A stretch of 64,000 bases of DNA from Mediterraneibacter glycyrrhizinilyticus (GCF_016902345.1 NZ_JACJLR010000011.1:1-64000); one strand, 5' to 3'. Shown: positions 7,842-17,475, counted from the stretch's first letter. The notes: generated by a model from the letters alone, not told the origin. A program made the numbers and translations.

Positions 7842-7886
7842 GCGCCCGGCCGGGCGCTGGATTTATCAGAGGACTTATATTATAAT
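7842..7886 (+). promoter_or_regulatory. Palindrome and -10 box before the two-component operon
   Basis: A perfect 16-bp palindrome GCGCCCGGCCGGGCGC (7842-7857) ends 23 bases before a TATAAT box (7881-7886). It lies where a -35 element would be, so it may be a regulator site; no consensus -35 is seen. The regulator ATG is at 7961. Confidence 0.35.
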
Positions 7887-7960
7887 AGTTTACATGGCGG
7901 CGGCAGGACGAGGGCTGCGTTCCGATACGGACAGGATTTATCTGAGAAAGGAATGGGAAG

Positions 7961-9505
7961 ATGCTGACAATTTTGATCGTGGATGACGAGAAGCTGGAAA
8001 GAAATGGGATCAAGTTCCTGCTGAAAAGAGAACAGGAAGAATTCCGTATCCTGGAGGCGGCGAACGGAAAGGATGCGCTCGGCGTGCTCATGAGAGAGCC
8101 GGTGGACATCCTTTTTTCGGATGTGAAGATGCCGTATATGAGCGGGCTGGAACTGACGGGGCAGGCGAGGGAACTCTATCCGGATCTGGAGATCGTCATC
8201 TTCAGCGGATATAATGATTTTTCCTATGCAAAAGAAGCGCTGCGCTATGGCGTGGTGGATTATGTGCTCAAACCGGTGGACCCGGAGGAGTTTCACAGGA
8301 CACTGGAGCGTGTGATCGGACATATAGATACAAGACAGGCAGAGGAAGCGGAACAGAACCGGCAGGAAGACTATCTTCGAAAATATTTCTTTATCAATTA
8401 CCTTTACAGCGGGAACCGTGAAAATCTGGACCACCTGGAGAAACTTTTTGGCGGCGGGAGAGAGGAACTGAACCAGTGCAGGAGGATGATCCTCGCAGGC
8501 GCTTCCAATGGATTTTTTGAGACAGAGGAAGAACATTTTATCGGGAATCTGAAAGAGCAGTTTCACAGGGATTTAGGATATATCAATCTGAATTCAAATG
8601 AGTCAGTATTTTTGTTTACAGAGAAATATACAGATTACCGACAGCTGGCCCGTAAGCTGTATGAGTTCTTTCGAAATCAGTATGACTGTGAATGCTATCT
8701 TGCAGTCAGCGCACCCCTCGAAAGGATAGAAGATGTGCCGGAAGAGTTTCGGAAGCTGGAGTCCCTTCTTGAGGAACAGTTTTATCAGCCGGGACAGCAT
8801 GTGCTGATCAGCGGTGAGGAAGCAGAAGGGCAGGAAGCCCCGGCGGAGGATTCGGAGCTGATGGACCGGATCAGCCGGGAGGTACGTCAGAAAGATGTGA
8901 TCCATTTAAAACAGGACTTTGGGAAGCTGGAACAAAAGTACAGGGGGAACCGGCAGTTTTCGGAGATGTATGTCAAATTTGTATTTTCCAGCATTTTAAA
9001 AGAGGTTTATGAACAGCTCTCACCCGGGGATGAAAAGGTCCTGTCGCGGAAAGTTGACAGACTGTACCGGTGCAGGAAGATCCAGGATGTGATCGGCATC
9101 GTATCGGATGCGGTCTCAGAGTTTGAGACGAGCATGAATGAACAGAAGGACGGGATGAGAGAGGAAATCGCCAAGGTAAAGACTTATATCCAGCATCACT
9201 ACAGTGAGAAAAATATCGGCGCGGAAGAACTGGCAGGGATGGTCTACCTTTCCCCGGGATATTTAAGCGCTGTGTTCAAGGAAGAGACGGGGGTGACCCT
9301 GAACCGTTATATTCGGGAAGTGAGGATGGAGAAGGCAAGGGAGCTCCTGGAGGGGACAAACATGAAGATCGCTCAGATCGCGAAGGAAGTGGGCTTTTCC
9401 AACAGCTCCTATTTCTGCAGGAGCTTCAGGGAGTTTTTTGGAAACACGCCCGAGTCCTGCCGGAAAGGAAAGGTGACAGATGAAGAAGCTGCTCCAGTCG
9501 TTTAA
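7961..9505 (+). CDS. YesN-like response regulator, AraC-type
   Basis: 514 residues. An N-terminal receiver domain (2-120) shows the acidic pair D8-D9, the phospho-acceptor Asp54 in SDVKMP and the conserved Lys in LKPVDPEE (about 106). A variable helical middle section follows, then an AraC-type double helix-turn-helix at about 405-505 (EELAGMVYLSPGYLSAVFK and IAQIAKEVGFSNSSYFCRSF). Such proteins activate transport and glycoside genes when phosphorylated by a YesM-type kinase. The partner kinase starts 26 bases before this gene's stop in another frame, so the pair is co-translated. Likely target: the sugar ABC operon upstream at 3139, whose promoter has a dyad in place of the -35 box. Confidence 0.92.
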   Translation: MLTILIVDDEKLERNGIKFLLKREQEEFRILEAANGKDALGVLMREPVDILFSDVKMPYMSGLELTGQARELYPDLEIVIFSGYNDFSYAKEALRYGVVDYVLKPVDPEEFHRTLERVIGHIDTRQAEEAEQNRQEDYLRKYFFINYLYSGNRENLDHLEKLFGGGREELNQCRRMILAGASNGFFETEEEHFIGNLKEQFHRDLGYINLNSNESVFLFTEKYTDYRQLARKLYEFFRNQYDCECYLAVSAPLERIEDVPEEFRKLESLLEEQFYQPGQHVLISGEEAEGQEAPAEDSELMDRISREVRQKDVIHLKQDFGKLEQKYRGNRQFSEMYVKFVFSSILKEVYEQLSPGDEKVLSRKVDRLYRCRKIQDVIGIVSDAVSEFETSMNEQKDGMREEIAKVKTYIQHHYSEKNIGAEELAGMVYLSPGYLSAVFKEETGVTLNRYIREVRMEKARELLEGTNMKIAQIAKEVGFSNSSYFCRSFREFFGNTPESCRKGKVTDEEAAPVV

Positions 9506-11183
9506 AAACCTGAAATTCAGATACAAGCTGACTCTGCTTGTCCTGGCGGCAGGGCTGATCCCAGTGTCGATCATCGTAGTGTACATGCAGAGCGGGATGA
9601 TGAACCTGCTCCATGAAAATGAGGTCGATAATCTGGAAAAATCTCTGGAACAGGCGGTGGAGACGATCGAGAACCAGGAACAGATCTATGAGAATCTGGT
9701 AGATTATCTTTCCTATTCACAGGACCTGAGGGACATCCTCACAATGGAGCCGAAATCAGATTATGAGACTTACAAAGAGTATGTGGATGTGGCAGACCCG
9801 CTTCTTCAGATGCCTCAGCTATACCACAGAGAGATCCGCGAGATCACCCTGTATGCGGAGAGTATCGAGGTGCCCCACGGGAACACACTGATGCCCCTAT
9901 CCCGGGCGAAAGAGCAGGAATGGTATGGACAGCTTGAAAGCGGAACTCTCATGCAGTGGACAGTCACCCGCGGAGCGGATCAGGAGATCACTGCATCGAG
10001 AAAATTTTATGACGGCGATGATATTACAGCCGTCCTTTCCATGAGCCTGAACTACAGATCTGTGCTGGAGCCCTTTACCAATCTCTTATTGGACAATATG
10101 GGCGGGATCATCCTGGACGCTGACGGGAGAGTGGTATACGCAGGATATTCTATGGATGAAGAGTACAGACCGGCTCAGTCGGAGTCCCTGGACTACATTC
10201 AGGATAATTACACCTGTTCGATCCGGGAGATGGAGGGCACAGGCTGGACTTTCTGTATGTACAGGCCTACGGAGATCATCACCCGGTCAGCCATGGATCT
10301 GCTGATCGGTAATATTCCTCTCGTGGGAATCTGCATCGTGCTGCTGGTACTTCTGGGATATCTGTTTTCCCGCCGGATCGTCTCCTGCCTGGAGCGCCTG
10401 ACGGAAAATATGAACCAGATCCACATGGGCTTTCGAAAAGTTACAGTGAGCAGCAACTCCAACGATGAAGTGGGTGTGCTCATCCGGTCATTCCGGCGGA
10501 TGATGGACCAGATGAACCATCTGATCTCGGAAGTGTATGAAGGGAAGATCCGGCTGCAGAATTCGGAGATGAAGGCGCTCCAGGCGCAGATCAATCCCCA
10601 CTTTCTATATAACTCCCTTTCTATCATCAACTGGAAAGCTCTGGAAGCGGGCGAGGAAGAGATCAGCAGGGTCACGCTGGCACTTTCCACTTATTACCGG
10701 ACCAGCCTGAACCGTGGGGAGACCATGACCACGGTGGAGAATGAGTTGAACAACATCCGGGCGTATCTCAAGATACAGCTCATTATGCATGATAATAGTT
10801 TTCAGGTGATTGAAAACATTTCTTTGGATACGGAAGCGATGTGTCTGCAGACACCGAAGCTGATCCTTCAGCCTTTCGTGGAAAATGCCATCGACCACGG
10901 ACTCGACCTGTCAGAGAAAGAAGAGAAATGTCTCACTGTCTCCGCGAGCCAGGATGTGGATTCCATCTGGTTTGAAATCAGGGATAACGGGGTGGGAATG
11001 GAAAAAGAAAAGGCGGAGGAGATCACAAGTTATCAGTCAAAAGGATACGGTGTCCGCAATGTATGTGAGCGGATCCGGGTCCTCTACGGTACGGAAGGCA
11101 TTGTCCGGGTGGAAAGTTCTCCGGGCGAAGGAACAACTGTGGCGATCCAGATACCGAAAAAGCCAGAAAAGAGGATGGGATGA
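9480..11183 (+). CDS. YesM-like sensor histidine kinase
   Basis: 567 residues. Membrane segment at about 16-36, an extracellular sensor region (about 37-280), a second membrane segment (about 281-302), a HAMP linker, then the His_kinase domain with the phospho-acceptor histidine in NPHFLYNSL (about 372) and the ATPase region with EIRDNGVGM (about 503) and the glycine-rich GYGVRNVCERI. It senses an outside signal and phosphorylates the YesN-like regulator. The gene overlaps the regulator by 26 bases and the next gene by ATGA (11180-11183), so kinase, regulator and binding protein are coupled. Signal unknown; likely a carbohydrate given the neighbours. Confidence 0.93.
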   Translation: MKKLLQSFKNLKFRYKLTLLVLAAGLIPVSIIVVYMQSGMMNLLHENEVDNLEKSLEQAVETIENQEQIYENLVDYLSYSQDLRDILTMEPKSDYETYKEYVDVADPLLQMPQLYHREIREITLYAESIEVPHGNTLMPLSRAKEQEWYGQLESGTLMQWTVTRGADQEITASRKFYDGDDITAVLSMSLNYRSVLEPFTNLLLDNMGGIILDADGRVVYAGYSMDEEYRPAQSESLDYIQDNYTCSIREMEGTGWTFCMYRPTEIITRSAMDLLIGNIPLVGICIVLLVLLGYLFSRRIVSCLERLTENMNQIHMGFRKVTVSSNSNDEVGVLIRSFRRMMDQMNHLISEVYEGKIRLQNSEMKALQAQINPHFLYNSLSIINWKALEAGEEEISRVTLALSTYYRTSLNRGETMTTVENELNNIRAYLKIQLIMHDNSFQVIENISLDTEAMCLQTPKLILQPFVENAIDHGLDLSEKEEKCLTVSASQDVDSIWFEIRDNGVGMEKEKAEEITSYQSKGYGVRNVCERIRVLYGTEGIVRVESSPGEGTTVAIQIPKKPEKRMG

Positions 11184-12880
11184 AGAAGAACAGATTGATC
11201 TATGCAGGGCTTGCCTTTGCTGTACTCCTGCTCATTGGGCTATGTGCTTATAACAGATACGGCGGAGTGACGGGCGGAGAGGAAACTTCGAGCAAGGCTG
11301 TCTCTGACGCGGGAAAACAGCAGGAAGAGCGACAGTGGGAGGAAGCGGAGCGCACACCCCTGGGGAAATATCCTGAGACCGTAGAATACACTCTGGGTAA
11401 GATCTCAGGGAACAACAATTCGAACCTTCCGGTGGGGGATACCTATGAGGACAACGCCTACACCCGGTATCTGAAAGAAGTGCTAAACATACAGAATGAG
11501 GATGTGTTTGAGCTGGAGACAGACGGATCTTATGAGGAAGCGCTGGAAGTGGCGATCGCGGACCGGGAGATTCCGGATGTTCTGGTGGTGAACGGCTGGG
11601 ATAATCTGGAGCGGCTTGTGGAAAACGGACTTGTGGAGGACCTGACACAGGTATATGAGGAGTGTACGACAGATATGATCAAGGAAATGTATGCGAGCTA
11701 CGGGGAGGACCTTCTGGGTTCCGCCACGTTTGACGGGAAACTCTATGCGTTCCCCAATACTGCCATTGACGACGGAGAGATGCTTCTCTGGCTGCGGACA
11801 GACTGGATCGAGAAGCTGGGGCTGGAAGAACCCCGGTCCATGGACGAAGCGATGGAGGTCATCCGTGCATTTGTGGAGGAGGATGTATCAGGAGACAGGC
11901 AGACCGTGGGGCTGGCGTGCAGCACGGAAGTGATCGCGGGATCCAGCGATACTTACGGTGTGGATGGTATTTTCACAAAGTTCGGCTCATCCCCGGAAAA
12001 ATGGATCCTGGGGGAAGACGGGAAGGTCGTATACGGTTCCCTGACGCCGGAGACAAAAGAAGCACTCGGCTATCTCAACCAGCTCTATGAAGAAGGGATC
12101 CTGGATTCGCGCTTTCTTCTGAGAAAGCCGGAAAACATTGACGAGCTGATCGAGGAAGGGCGGTGCGGAGCGGTCTTTGGGCGCTGGTGGGCACCGAACA
12201 ATCCGCTGAGTATTTCCTACAGCGCGGACAGCACGGCAGAGTGGAAGCCCTATCTTTTTGAAGAGGATATTGCGGACCGCCCGCAGACGTTCGAGTCTTA
12301 TGATGACTGGATGTATGTGGTGGTACGCAAGGGATATGAGCACCCGGAGATCGTGGGAAAATACGTGAGCGCCATCTTTGACTATGCACGCTATGAGGAT
12401 GATAAGTATGCCAGTGAGGTCAATGAGTATTTTTCCATCAATGTAGATCCCACGGCGCGCCCCATGAATATCAATGTGGATTATGTGGATGCTCTTTATC
12501 GCTGCGAGGAAAATCTGAAGAAGGCATTGAACGGGGAGATCAGCGTGACAGAACTCTCCGGACTTGAGAAGTCTTACTATAATACATGCCGTTCTTACCT
12601 GAACGGGAACCTGACAACGGCAAACGGCTGGGCGGCTTATGCCTCCCGCATCCAGGCGGTGGAAGTGTTAAATGAGGCGGAAGCCCAGAAGATCCCGGCA
12701 ATCTCCATGGGAAATGCGGACGGGGAGATACCTCAGAGTCTGCAGGATCTGGAGCAGGAGACATTTCTCCAGATCATCGCAGGGGAGAAACCTCTGGATT
12801 ATTTTGATACTTTTGTGGTAGAATGGTACGAAAACGGCGGCGCCGAACTGACAGAATCAATAGAGAGGAATATAGGATAA
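11180..12880 (+). CDS. Large ABC-type extracellular binding protein, LplA-like
   Basis: 566 residues, the size of the large LplA-type binding proteins rather than MalE-type ones. A hydrophobic N-terminal segment (6-21) is followed by Cys22, but the sequence LIGLC has Leu directly before the Cys, where lipoprotein signals need Gly, Ala or Ser; it may be an uncleaved anchor instead. The mature part has typical features (LRTDWIEKLGLEEPRSMDEA, about 202-221). It starts in the ATGA overlap with the kinase, and no permease follows, so it may act as a sensor partner for the kinase or replace the binding protein of the 3139 operon. It ends in a TAATG overlap with tex. Confidence 0.85.
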   Translation: MKKNRLIYAGLAFAVLLLIGLCAYNRYGGVTGGEETSSKAVSDAGKQQEERQWEEAERTPLGKYPETVEYTLGKISGNNNSNLPVGDTYEDNAYTRYLKEVLNIQNEDVFELETDGSYEEALEVAIADREIPDVLVVNGWDNLERLVENGLVEDLTQVYEECTTDMIKEMYASYGEDLLGSATFDGKLYAFPNTAIDDGEMLLWLRTDWIEKLGLEEPRSMDEAMEVIRAFVEEDVSGDRQTVGLACSTEVIAGSSDTYGVDGIFTKFGSSPEKWILGEDGKVVYGSLTPETKEALGYLNQLYEEGILDSRFLLRKPENIDELIEEGRCGAVFGRWWAPNNPLSISYSADSTAEWKPYLFEEDIADRPQTFESYDDWMYVVVRKGYEHPEIVGKYVSAIFDYARYEDDKYASEVNEYFSINVDPTARPMNINVDYVDALYRCEENLKKALNGEISVTELSGLEKSYYNTCRSYLNGNLTTANGWAAYASRIQAVEVLNEAEAQKIPAISMGNADGEIPQSLQDLEQETFLQIIAGEKPLDYFDTFVVEWYENGGAELTESIERNIG

Positions 12881-15030
12881 TGGACATTAATCAGAGACTG
12901 ACAGAAGAACTGAGTGTGAAACGCTGGCAGGTAGATGCAGCGGTGAAACTGATCGATGAGGGGAATACGATCCCCTTTATCTCGAGATATAGAAAAGAAG
13001 TTACCGGCTCTTTAAATGATGAGCAGCTCAGAAAGCTTTATGAGCGCCTGGTCTATCTGCGCAATCTGGAAGAGAAAAAGGAACAGGTCATCGCAAGCAT
13101 CGAAGAGCAGGGGAAGATGACTGAAGAGTTAAAGAGGCAGATCCTGGCAGCGGAGACCCAAGTGGCAGTGGACGATCTTTACCGCCCCTACCGTCCCAAA
13201 AGGCGTACCCGCGCGACGATCGCGAAGGAAAAGGGGCTGGAACCCCTTGCAGCCCTCATCACTCTTCAGAAAACAGGAGAGCCGCTGGAGAATGCGGCGA
13301 AGGACTACATTTCAGAGGAAAAGGGCGTTCTGACGGCGGAAGACGCCATTGCAGGGGCGAAAGACATCATCGCAGAGTCCATTTCCGATAATGCGGATTA
13401 CCGGAGCTGGATCCGGAGAACGACAATGAAGAAGGGAAAAGTGACTTCCACTGCCAAGGACCCGGAGAAAGAGTCTGTCTATGAGATGTATTATGAGTTC
13501 GAGGAACCTGCAGCGAGACTGGCGGGGCACCGGATCCTTGCCCTGAACCGGGGAGAGAAGGAAAAGTTCCTGACTGTGAAAGTGGAGGCGCCGGAGGATG
13601 AGATCTTAAGTTATCTTGAGAGAAAGGTGATCCGTTCGGAAAATCCGTATACGTCCCCGGTCCTGAAGGATGTGGTGGAGGACAGCTATCACCGTCTCAT
13701 CGCCCCGGCGATCGAGCGTGAGATACGTAATGAGCTGACAGAGAAGGCGGAGGACGGAGCGATCGAGGTGTTTGGGAAGAACCTGCACCAGCTCCTCATG
13801 CAGCCGCCCATCGCGGGACATGTGGTCCTGGGCTGGGATCCGGCGTTCCGCACGGGATGCAAGCTGGCTGTGGTGGATCCCACCGGAAAAGTGATCGGGA
13901 CGACAGTCATCTATCCCACTGCGCCGACAACGCCGAAGAAGATCCAGGCGAGCAAAGACCTGCTGAAGAAGATCATCCCGAAGTATAACATCTCTCTGAT
14001 CTCCCTCGGAAACGGGACTGCATCACGGGAGTCCGAGCAGTTCATCGTAGAACTCTTAAAGGAGATCCCGGAGAAAGTGCAGTATGTCATCGTAAACGAG
14101 GCGGGAGCGTCCGTCTACTCGGCGAGTAAGCTGGCAAGCGAGGAGTTCCCCAAGTTCGATGTGGGGCAGCGCAGCGCCGCGTCCATCGCAAGAAGGCTGC
14201 AGGACCCTCTTGCCGAACTGGTGAAGATCGACCCGAAATCCATCGGCGTGGGGCAGTACCAGCATGATATGAACCAGAAAAAACTGGGAGAATCCTTGAA
14301 CGGCGTGGTAGAGGACTGTGTGAATAAAGTCGGCGTGGATTTAAATACAGCGTCGGCGCCGCTTCTGTCCTACATCTCCGGAATCAGCAGCACCATTGCG
14401 AAAAACATCGTGGCATACCGGGAAGAAAACGGAAGGTTTACGGACCGGAGAGAACTGCTGAAAGTACCGAAACTGGGACCGAAGGCGTATGAGCAGTGTG
14501 CCGGTTTCATGCGCATCCAGGGCGGAAAGAACCCGCTGGATTCCACCGGCGTCCACCCGGAGTCTTACAAGGCGGCGGAAGAGCTGCTGAAGAAGCAGGG
14601 ATTTACCCCGGAGGATGTGGCAGAGCATCGTCTGACCGGACTCTCGCTTACGATAAAGGACTATAAAAAGACAGCGGAAGAGCTGGGGATCGGAGAGATC
14701 ACGCTGCGGGATATCGTAAAGGAACTGGAAAAACCGGCGAGAGATCCCCGTGATGAGATGCCCAAACCGATCCTGCGCACGGACGTCCTTGAGATGAAAG
14801 ACCTGAAAGAAGGGATGGTCCTTAAGGGAACGGTGAGAAATGTCATCGATTTCGGCGCGTTCGTGGATATCGGCGTGCATCAGGATGGTCTCGTCCACAT
14901 TTCCCAGATCACGGATAAATATATCAAACATCCGCTGGAGGCAGTGAGTGTGGGAGATATCGTGGATGTGAAAGTGATGAGTGTGGATTTGAAGAAAAAG
15001 AGGATCCAGCTCACGATGAAAGGAATATAG
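12880..15030 (+). CDS. tex: Tex-family RNA-binding transcription accessory protein
   Basis: 716 residues, normal for Tex. The N-terminal helical region (1-190) begins NQRLTEELSVKRWQVDAAV; the YqgF/RNase H-like domain starts near 313 (VLGWDPAFRTGCKLAVVD), the helix-hairpin-helix part near 490-560 (NTASAPLLSYISGIS, ELLKVPKLGPKAYEQCAGF), and the C-terminal S1 RNA-binding domain at about 642-712 (GTVRNVIDFGAFVDIGVH). Tex binds nucleic acid and affects transcription and stress responses. The ATG lies in the TAATG overlap with the preceding binding-protein gene, which decides it over an upstream in-frame ATG at 12823 inside that gene. A terminator follows at 15055. Confidence 0.95.
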   Translation: MDINQRLTEELSVKRWQVDAAVKLIDEGNTIPFISRYRKEVTGSLNDEQLRKLYERLVYLRNLEEKKEQVIASIEEQGKMTEELKRQILAAETQVAVDDLYRPYRPKRRTRATIAKEKGLEPLAALITLQKTGEPLENAAKDYISEEKGVLTAEDAIAGAKDIIAESISDNADYRSWIRRTTMKKGKVTSTAKDPEKESVYEMYYEFEEPAARLAGHRILALNRGEKEKFLTVKVEAPEDEILSYLERKVIRSENPYTSPVLKDVVEDSYHRLIAPAIEREIRNELTEKAEDGAIEVFGKNLHQLLMQPPIAGHVVLGWDPAFRTGCKLAVVDPTGKVIGTTVIYPTAPTTPKKIQASKDLLKKIIPKYNISLISLGNGTASRESEQFIVELLKEIPEKVQYVIVNEAGASVYSASKLASEEFPKFDVGQRSAASIARRLQDPLAELVKIDPKSIGVGQYQHDMNQKKLGESLNGVVEDCVNKVGVDLNTASAPLLSYISGISSTIAKNIVAYREENGRFTDRRELLKVPKLGPKAYEQCAGFMRIQGGKNPLDSTGVHPESYKAAEELLKKQGFTPEDVAEHRLTGLSLTIKDYKKTAEELGIGEITLRDIVKELEKPARDPRDEMPKPILRTDVLEMKDLKEGMVLKGTVRNVIDFGAFVDIGVHQDGLVHISQITDKYIKHPLEAVSVGDIVDVKVMSVDLKKKRIQLTMKGI

Positions 15031-15054
15031 GAATATAGTATAAATATAGTATTT

Positions 15055-15095
15055 AAAGGGACAGGCACAGGTGGAAAGATGTCTGTCCCTTTTTC
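15055..15095 (+). terminator. Intrinsic terminator after tex
   Basis: AAAGGGACAG (15055-15064) pairs with CTGTCCCTTT (15083-15092), and the arm ends in a TTTTT run. It closes the chain of overlapping genes 7961-15030. Confidence 0.85.
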
Positions 15096-15099
15096 AATA

Positions 15100-15132
15100 G
15101 GTGCCGTGTACTTTTTAAAAGGTACACGGTAC
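15100..15132. repeat. GGTGCC hairpin repeat, copy 2
   Basis: GGTGCCGTGTAC (15100-15111) faces GTACACGGTAC (15122-15132), a slightly imperfect stem of the dispersed family. It lies between the convergent tex and bioY genes just past the tex terminator and may end bioY transcription. Confidence 0.75.
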
Positions 15133-15147
15133 ATTTTGAAAGAATTT

Positions 15148-15714
15148 TCAGATTTTTCTGACTCTTGCCCTGAGTTTTGGCCCGATGACAGCAGCCAGAA
15201 TGATCTTAAGCATATCCCCGGGAAGGTAGGGGATGACACCGGCAGCAAGCGCGGCGCCAAAGGAAAGGTTCATCTGTCCTGCGAGCCAGAGGGTGCCAAA
15301 GGCATAACATACCGTGAGCCCCGGTATCATTCCGGCGACAGCGGCGGACTTTTTGCCGGGAAAGCGGTCCATCAGGAAACCCTGGATCAGCGCAATGAAG
15401 AGAAAGCCGATCAGGTATCCGCCTGTGGGACCGGCCAGCTTCCCAAGTCCTCCTCCAAAACCGGAAAATACAGGGAGCCCTGCCGTGCCCAGGATCAGAT
15501 AAACGAGCACGCTGGCTGTGCTGCATTTCATCCCCAGCATATACACCGTGATATAGACTGCAAAATTTGTGAGGGAGAGTGGGACCGGGCTGACGGGAAG
15601 AGGGATGGAAAACGGTCCGAGAATGCAGAGCACTGCGGTCATGAGACCGATCAGCGTCAGTTTTTTTGTTCTGCTCTGTGATGTGGTTTCAGGGAAAATA
15701 ATCTTATCTGCCAT
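15148..15714 (-). CDS. bioY: Biotin transporter BioY (ECF S component)
   Basis: 188 residues, six membrane segments, with the family signatures PVSPVPLSLTNFAVY (about 40-54), the Gly-rich GTAGLPVFSGFGGGLGKLAG (about 76-95) and GGYLIGF. BioY is the biotin-binding membrane subunit that works with the shared ECF ATPases and EcfT, or alone. A BirA-type operator stands about 85 bases upstream (15797-15825), so transcription should fall when biotin is plentiful. Start ATG at 15714 has an AAAGGA ribosome site. No biotin synthesis gene is near, so this looks like a salvage gene on its own. Confidence 0.95.
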   Translation of the reverse strand: MADKIIFPETTSQSRTKKLTLIGLMTAVLCILGPFSIPLPVSPVPLSLTNFAVYITVYMLGMKCSTASVLVYLILGTAGLPVFSGFGGGLGKLAGPTGGYLIGFLFIALIQGFLMDRFPGKKSAAVAGMIPGLTVCYAFGTLWLAGQMNLSFGAALAAGVIPYLPGDMLKIILAAVIGPKLRARVRKI

Positions 15715-15796
15715 AGTGTATTCCTTTCTTTCGAAAAAAATATTTGCATATCATGTTTACATGACCAGGAAAAAGTATACAGATTCAGGAAGAGAA

Positions 15797-15825
15797 TGTC
15801 AACTTTAAAATAGAATAAGTTAACA
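15797..15825 (-). promoter_or_regulatory. BirA operator (biotin box)
   Basis: TGTCAAC (15797-15803), exactly 15 bases, GTTAACA (15819-15825). This matches the BirA box of Firmicutes, two TGTTAAC-type arms in inverted order about 15 apart, with one mismatch in the left arm. It lies upstream of bioY, the expected target. Confidence 0.85.
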
Positions 15826-15976
15826 ATGCGGCGCGGGATAGATCAACGATATGATATTGGAGCGGTTTTTTCACAAAAATGTTATAAATACCTTTCCCGC
15901 CGTGTGTTATAATATGAACATTGATGCGGGGCGATATCACTGCGGCAGGATGGAATAAATTTCAGGGAGATCGAAG

Positions 15977-16813
15977 ATGTTTGGATATGTTACCATATGT
16001 GAGCCGGAACTTAAAGTTAAAGATCTGAAAAAATACAGGGCATATTACTGCGGACTGTGCCGGATCCTCAAGGAGGATTACGGATTCATGGGGCAGATGA
16101 CCCTGACCTATGATATGACGTTTGCCGTGATCCTGCTGTCCTCGCTCTACGAGAGCCAGACCGAGACGCAGATGCACCGGTGCAAGGTCCATCCTGTAAA
16201 GAAGCAGTTCATGCTCATAAACGAGATCACCTCCTATGCGGCGGCGATGAACGTTCTTCTGGCCTATTATCATATGGAGGATGACTGGGCAGATGAGCGC
16301 AAGGTGAGCAGTCTCATGACGAAGAGCCTGATCCATAAAAAGGCAGAGCGGATCAGCGAACAGTATCCCCGTCAGAGCGGGGCAATCCGGAAATGGCTCC
16401 GGGAGCTTGCCCTCTGCGAGGAGGAAGGGAGCATGGATATTGACCGTACAGCCGGATGTTTTGGACATCTTATGGAGGAACTTTTCGTATATAAAGAGGA
16501 TATCTGGGAAAAGAACCTTCGCCGGATGGGCTTTTTCCTCGGGAAATTTATCTACCTTATGGATGCCTATGAAGACCTGCCGGAAGACATGGAAAAGGGA
16601 AGATACAACCCTCTGAAAAACATATACGGGCAGGAAAACTATGAGGAGAGGATGCACCAGATCCTCTGCATGATGATCGCAGAGAGCACGGCTGAGTTTG
16701 AAAGAATGCCATGTCTTGTAGATGTGGACATTTTGAGAAATATATTGTATGATGGTGTTTGGAGTCGTTACAATAAGATAGAGATGAAGAAAAGTGAGGA
16801 ACGAGGGAAATGA
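15977..16813 (+). CDS. DUF5685 family protein
   Basis: 278 residues, no signal peptide or membrane segment. The N-terminus [16 protein letters not shown] followed by YYCGLCR with a CxxC at 24-27 is characteristic of DUF5685, a family of unknown function found mainly in clostridia. The body is rich in helices with scattered His, Asp and Glu, and [21 protein letters not shown] (about 193-213) recalls acid-rich helical enzymes of the terpenoid-synthase type, but I cannot support an enzymatic call. The three Cys suggest metal binding. Its stop overlaps the start of a DnaJ-domain gene (ATGA), and a small membrane protein follows, so the three act together. Confidence 0.75.
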   Translation: MFGYVTICEPELKVKDLKKYRAYYCGLCRILKEDYGFMGQMTLTYDMTFAVILLSSLYESQTETQMHRCKVHPVKKQFMLINEITSYAAAMNVLLAYYHMEDDWADERKVSSLMTKSLIHKKAERISEQYPRQSGAIRKWLRELALCEEEGSMDIDRTAGCFGHLMEELFVYKEDIWEKNLRRMGFFLGKFIYLMDAYEDLPEDMEKGRYNPLKNIYGQENYEERMHQILCMMIAESTAEFERMPCLVDVDILRNILYDGVWSRYNKIEMKKSEERGK

Positions 16814-17475
16814 CAAAGAATCCATATGATGTGCTCGGTGTATCACCGAACGCATCTGATGATGACATAAAAAGGGCATACCGTGATCTGACAAGAAAGT
16901 ATCATCCGGATGCCAATGTGAACAATCCGCTGGCGGATCTGGCGGAGGAAAAGTTCAAGGAAGTCCAGGAGGCATATGACACGATCATGCAGGAAAGGGC
17001 TTCCGGCGGCAGTTCGGGAGGATATTCTTCTGGCAGTTCCAGCAGTTATTCCTATGGCGGTTCCTCTTCCTATGGCGGGGGATATGCCAACACTCAGATG
17101 GATCCCAGGCTTCAGGCTGCGGCAAACTATATCAACAGCCGCCGTTACCGGGAGGCGCTGAACACGCTGGACCAGGTGCCGGAGCGCTCCGCGATGTGGT
17201 ACTATTTGAGCGGCTGCGCCAATGCGGGGATAGGAAATAACATCCTTGCAAGGGACCATGCGGCGCAGGCGGTAAACATGGAGCCGAACAACATGCAGTA
17301 CAGACAGCTTTTGAATCAGCTTGATTTCAGCAGCAGGAGATATCAGGGAAGCCCCTATGGGAGCGGTTACGGCCCGGGAGGATCTTCCTGCGGAACCGGA
17401 AATATGTGCTGTGACCTGTTTATTGCAGACCAGCTATGCGAATGTATGGGAGGAGATCTTTGTTCATGCATGTAA
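16810..17475 (+). CDS. J-domain protein with TPR-like part and Cys-rich tail
   Basis: 221 residues. The J domain (about 4-70) has the HPD motif at 32-34 (YHPDANVN), needed to stimulate Hsp70 ATPase. A Gly/Ser/Tyr-rich linker (about 75-98) leads to a helical section (about 103-178) resembling one or two TPR units ([14 protein letters not shown]). The last 30 residues hold seven cysteines (SC, MCC, LCEC, LCSC), an unusual ending that could bind metal. It is not DnaJ itself, as the zinc-finger domain and the DnaJ C-terminal domain are missing. It overlaps DUF5685 by four bases and the next gene by ten. Confidence 0.85.
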   Translation: MTKNPYDVLGVSPNASDDDIKRAYRDLTRKYHPDANVNNPLADLAEEKFKEVQEAYDTIMQERASGGSSGGYSSGSSSSYSYGGSSSYGGGYANTQMDPRLQAAANYINSRRYREALNTLDQVPERSAMWYYLSGCANAGIGNNILARDHAAQAVNMEPNNMQYRQLLNQLDFSSRRYQGSPYGSGYGPGGSSCGTGNMCCDLFIADQLCECMGGDLCSCM

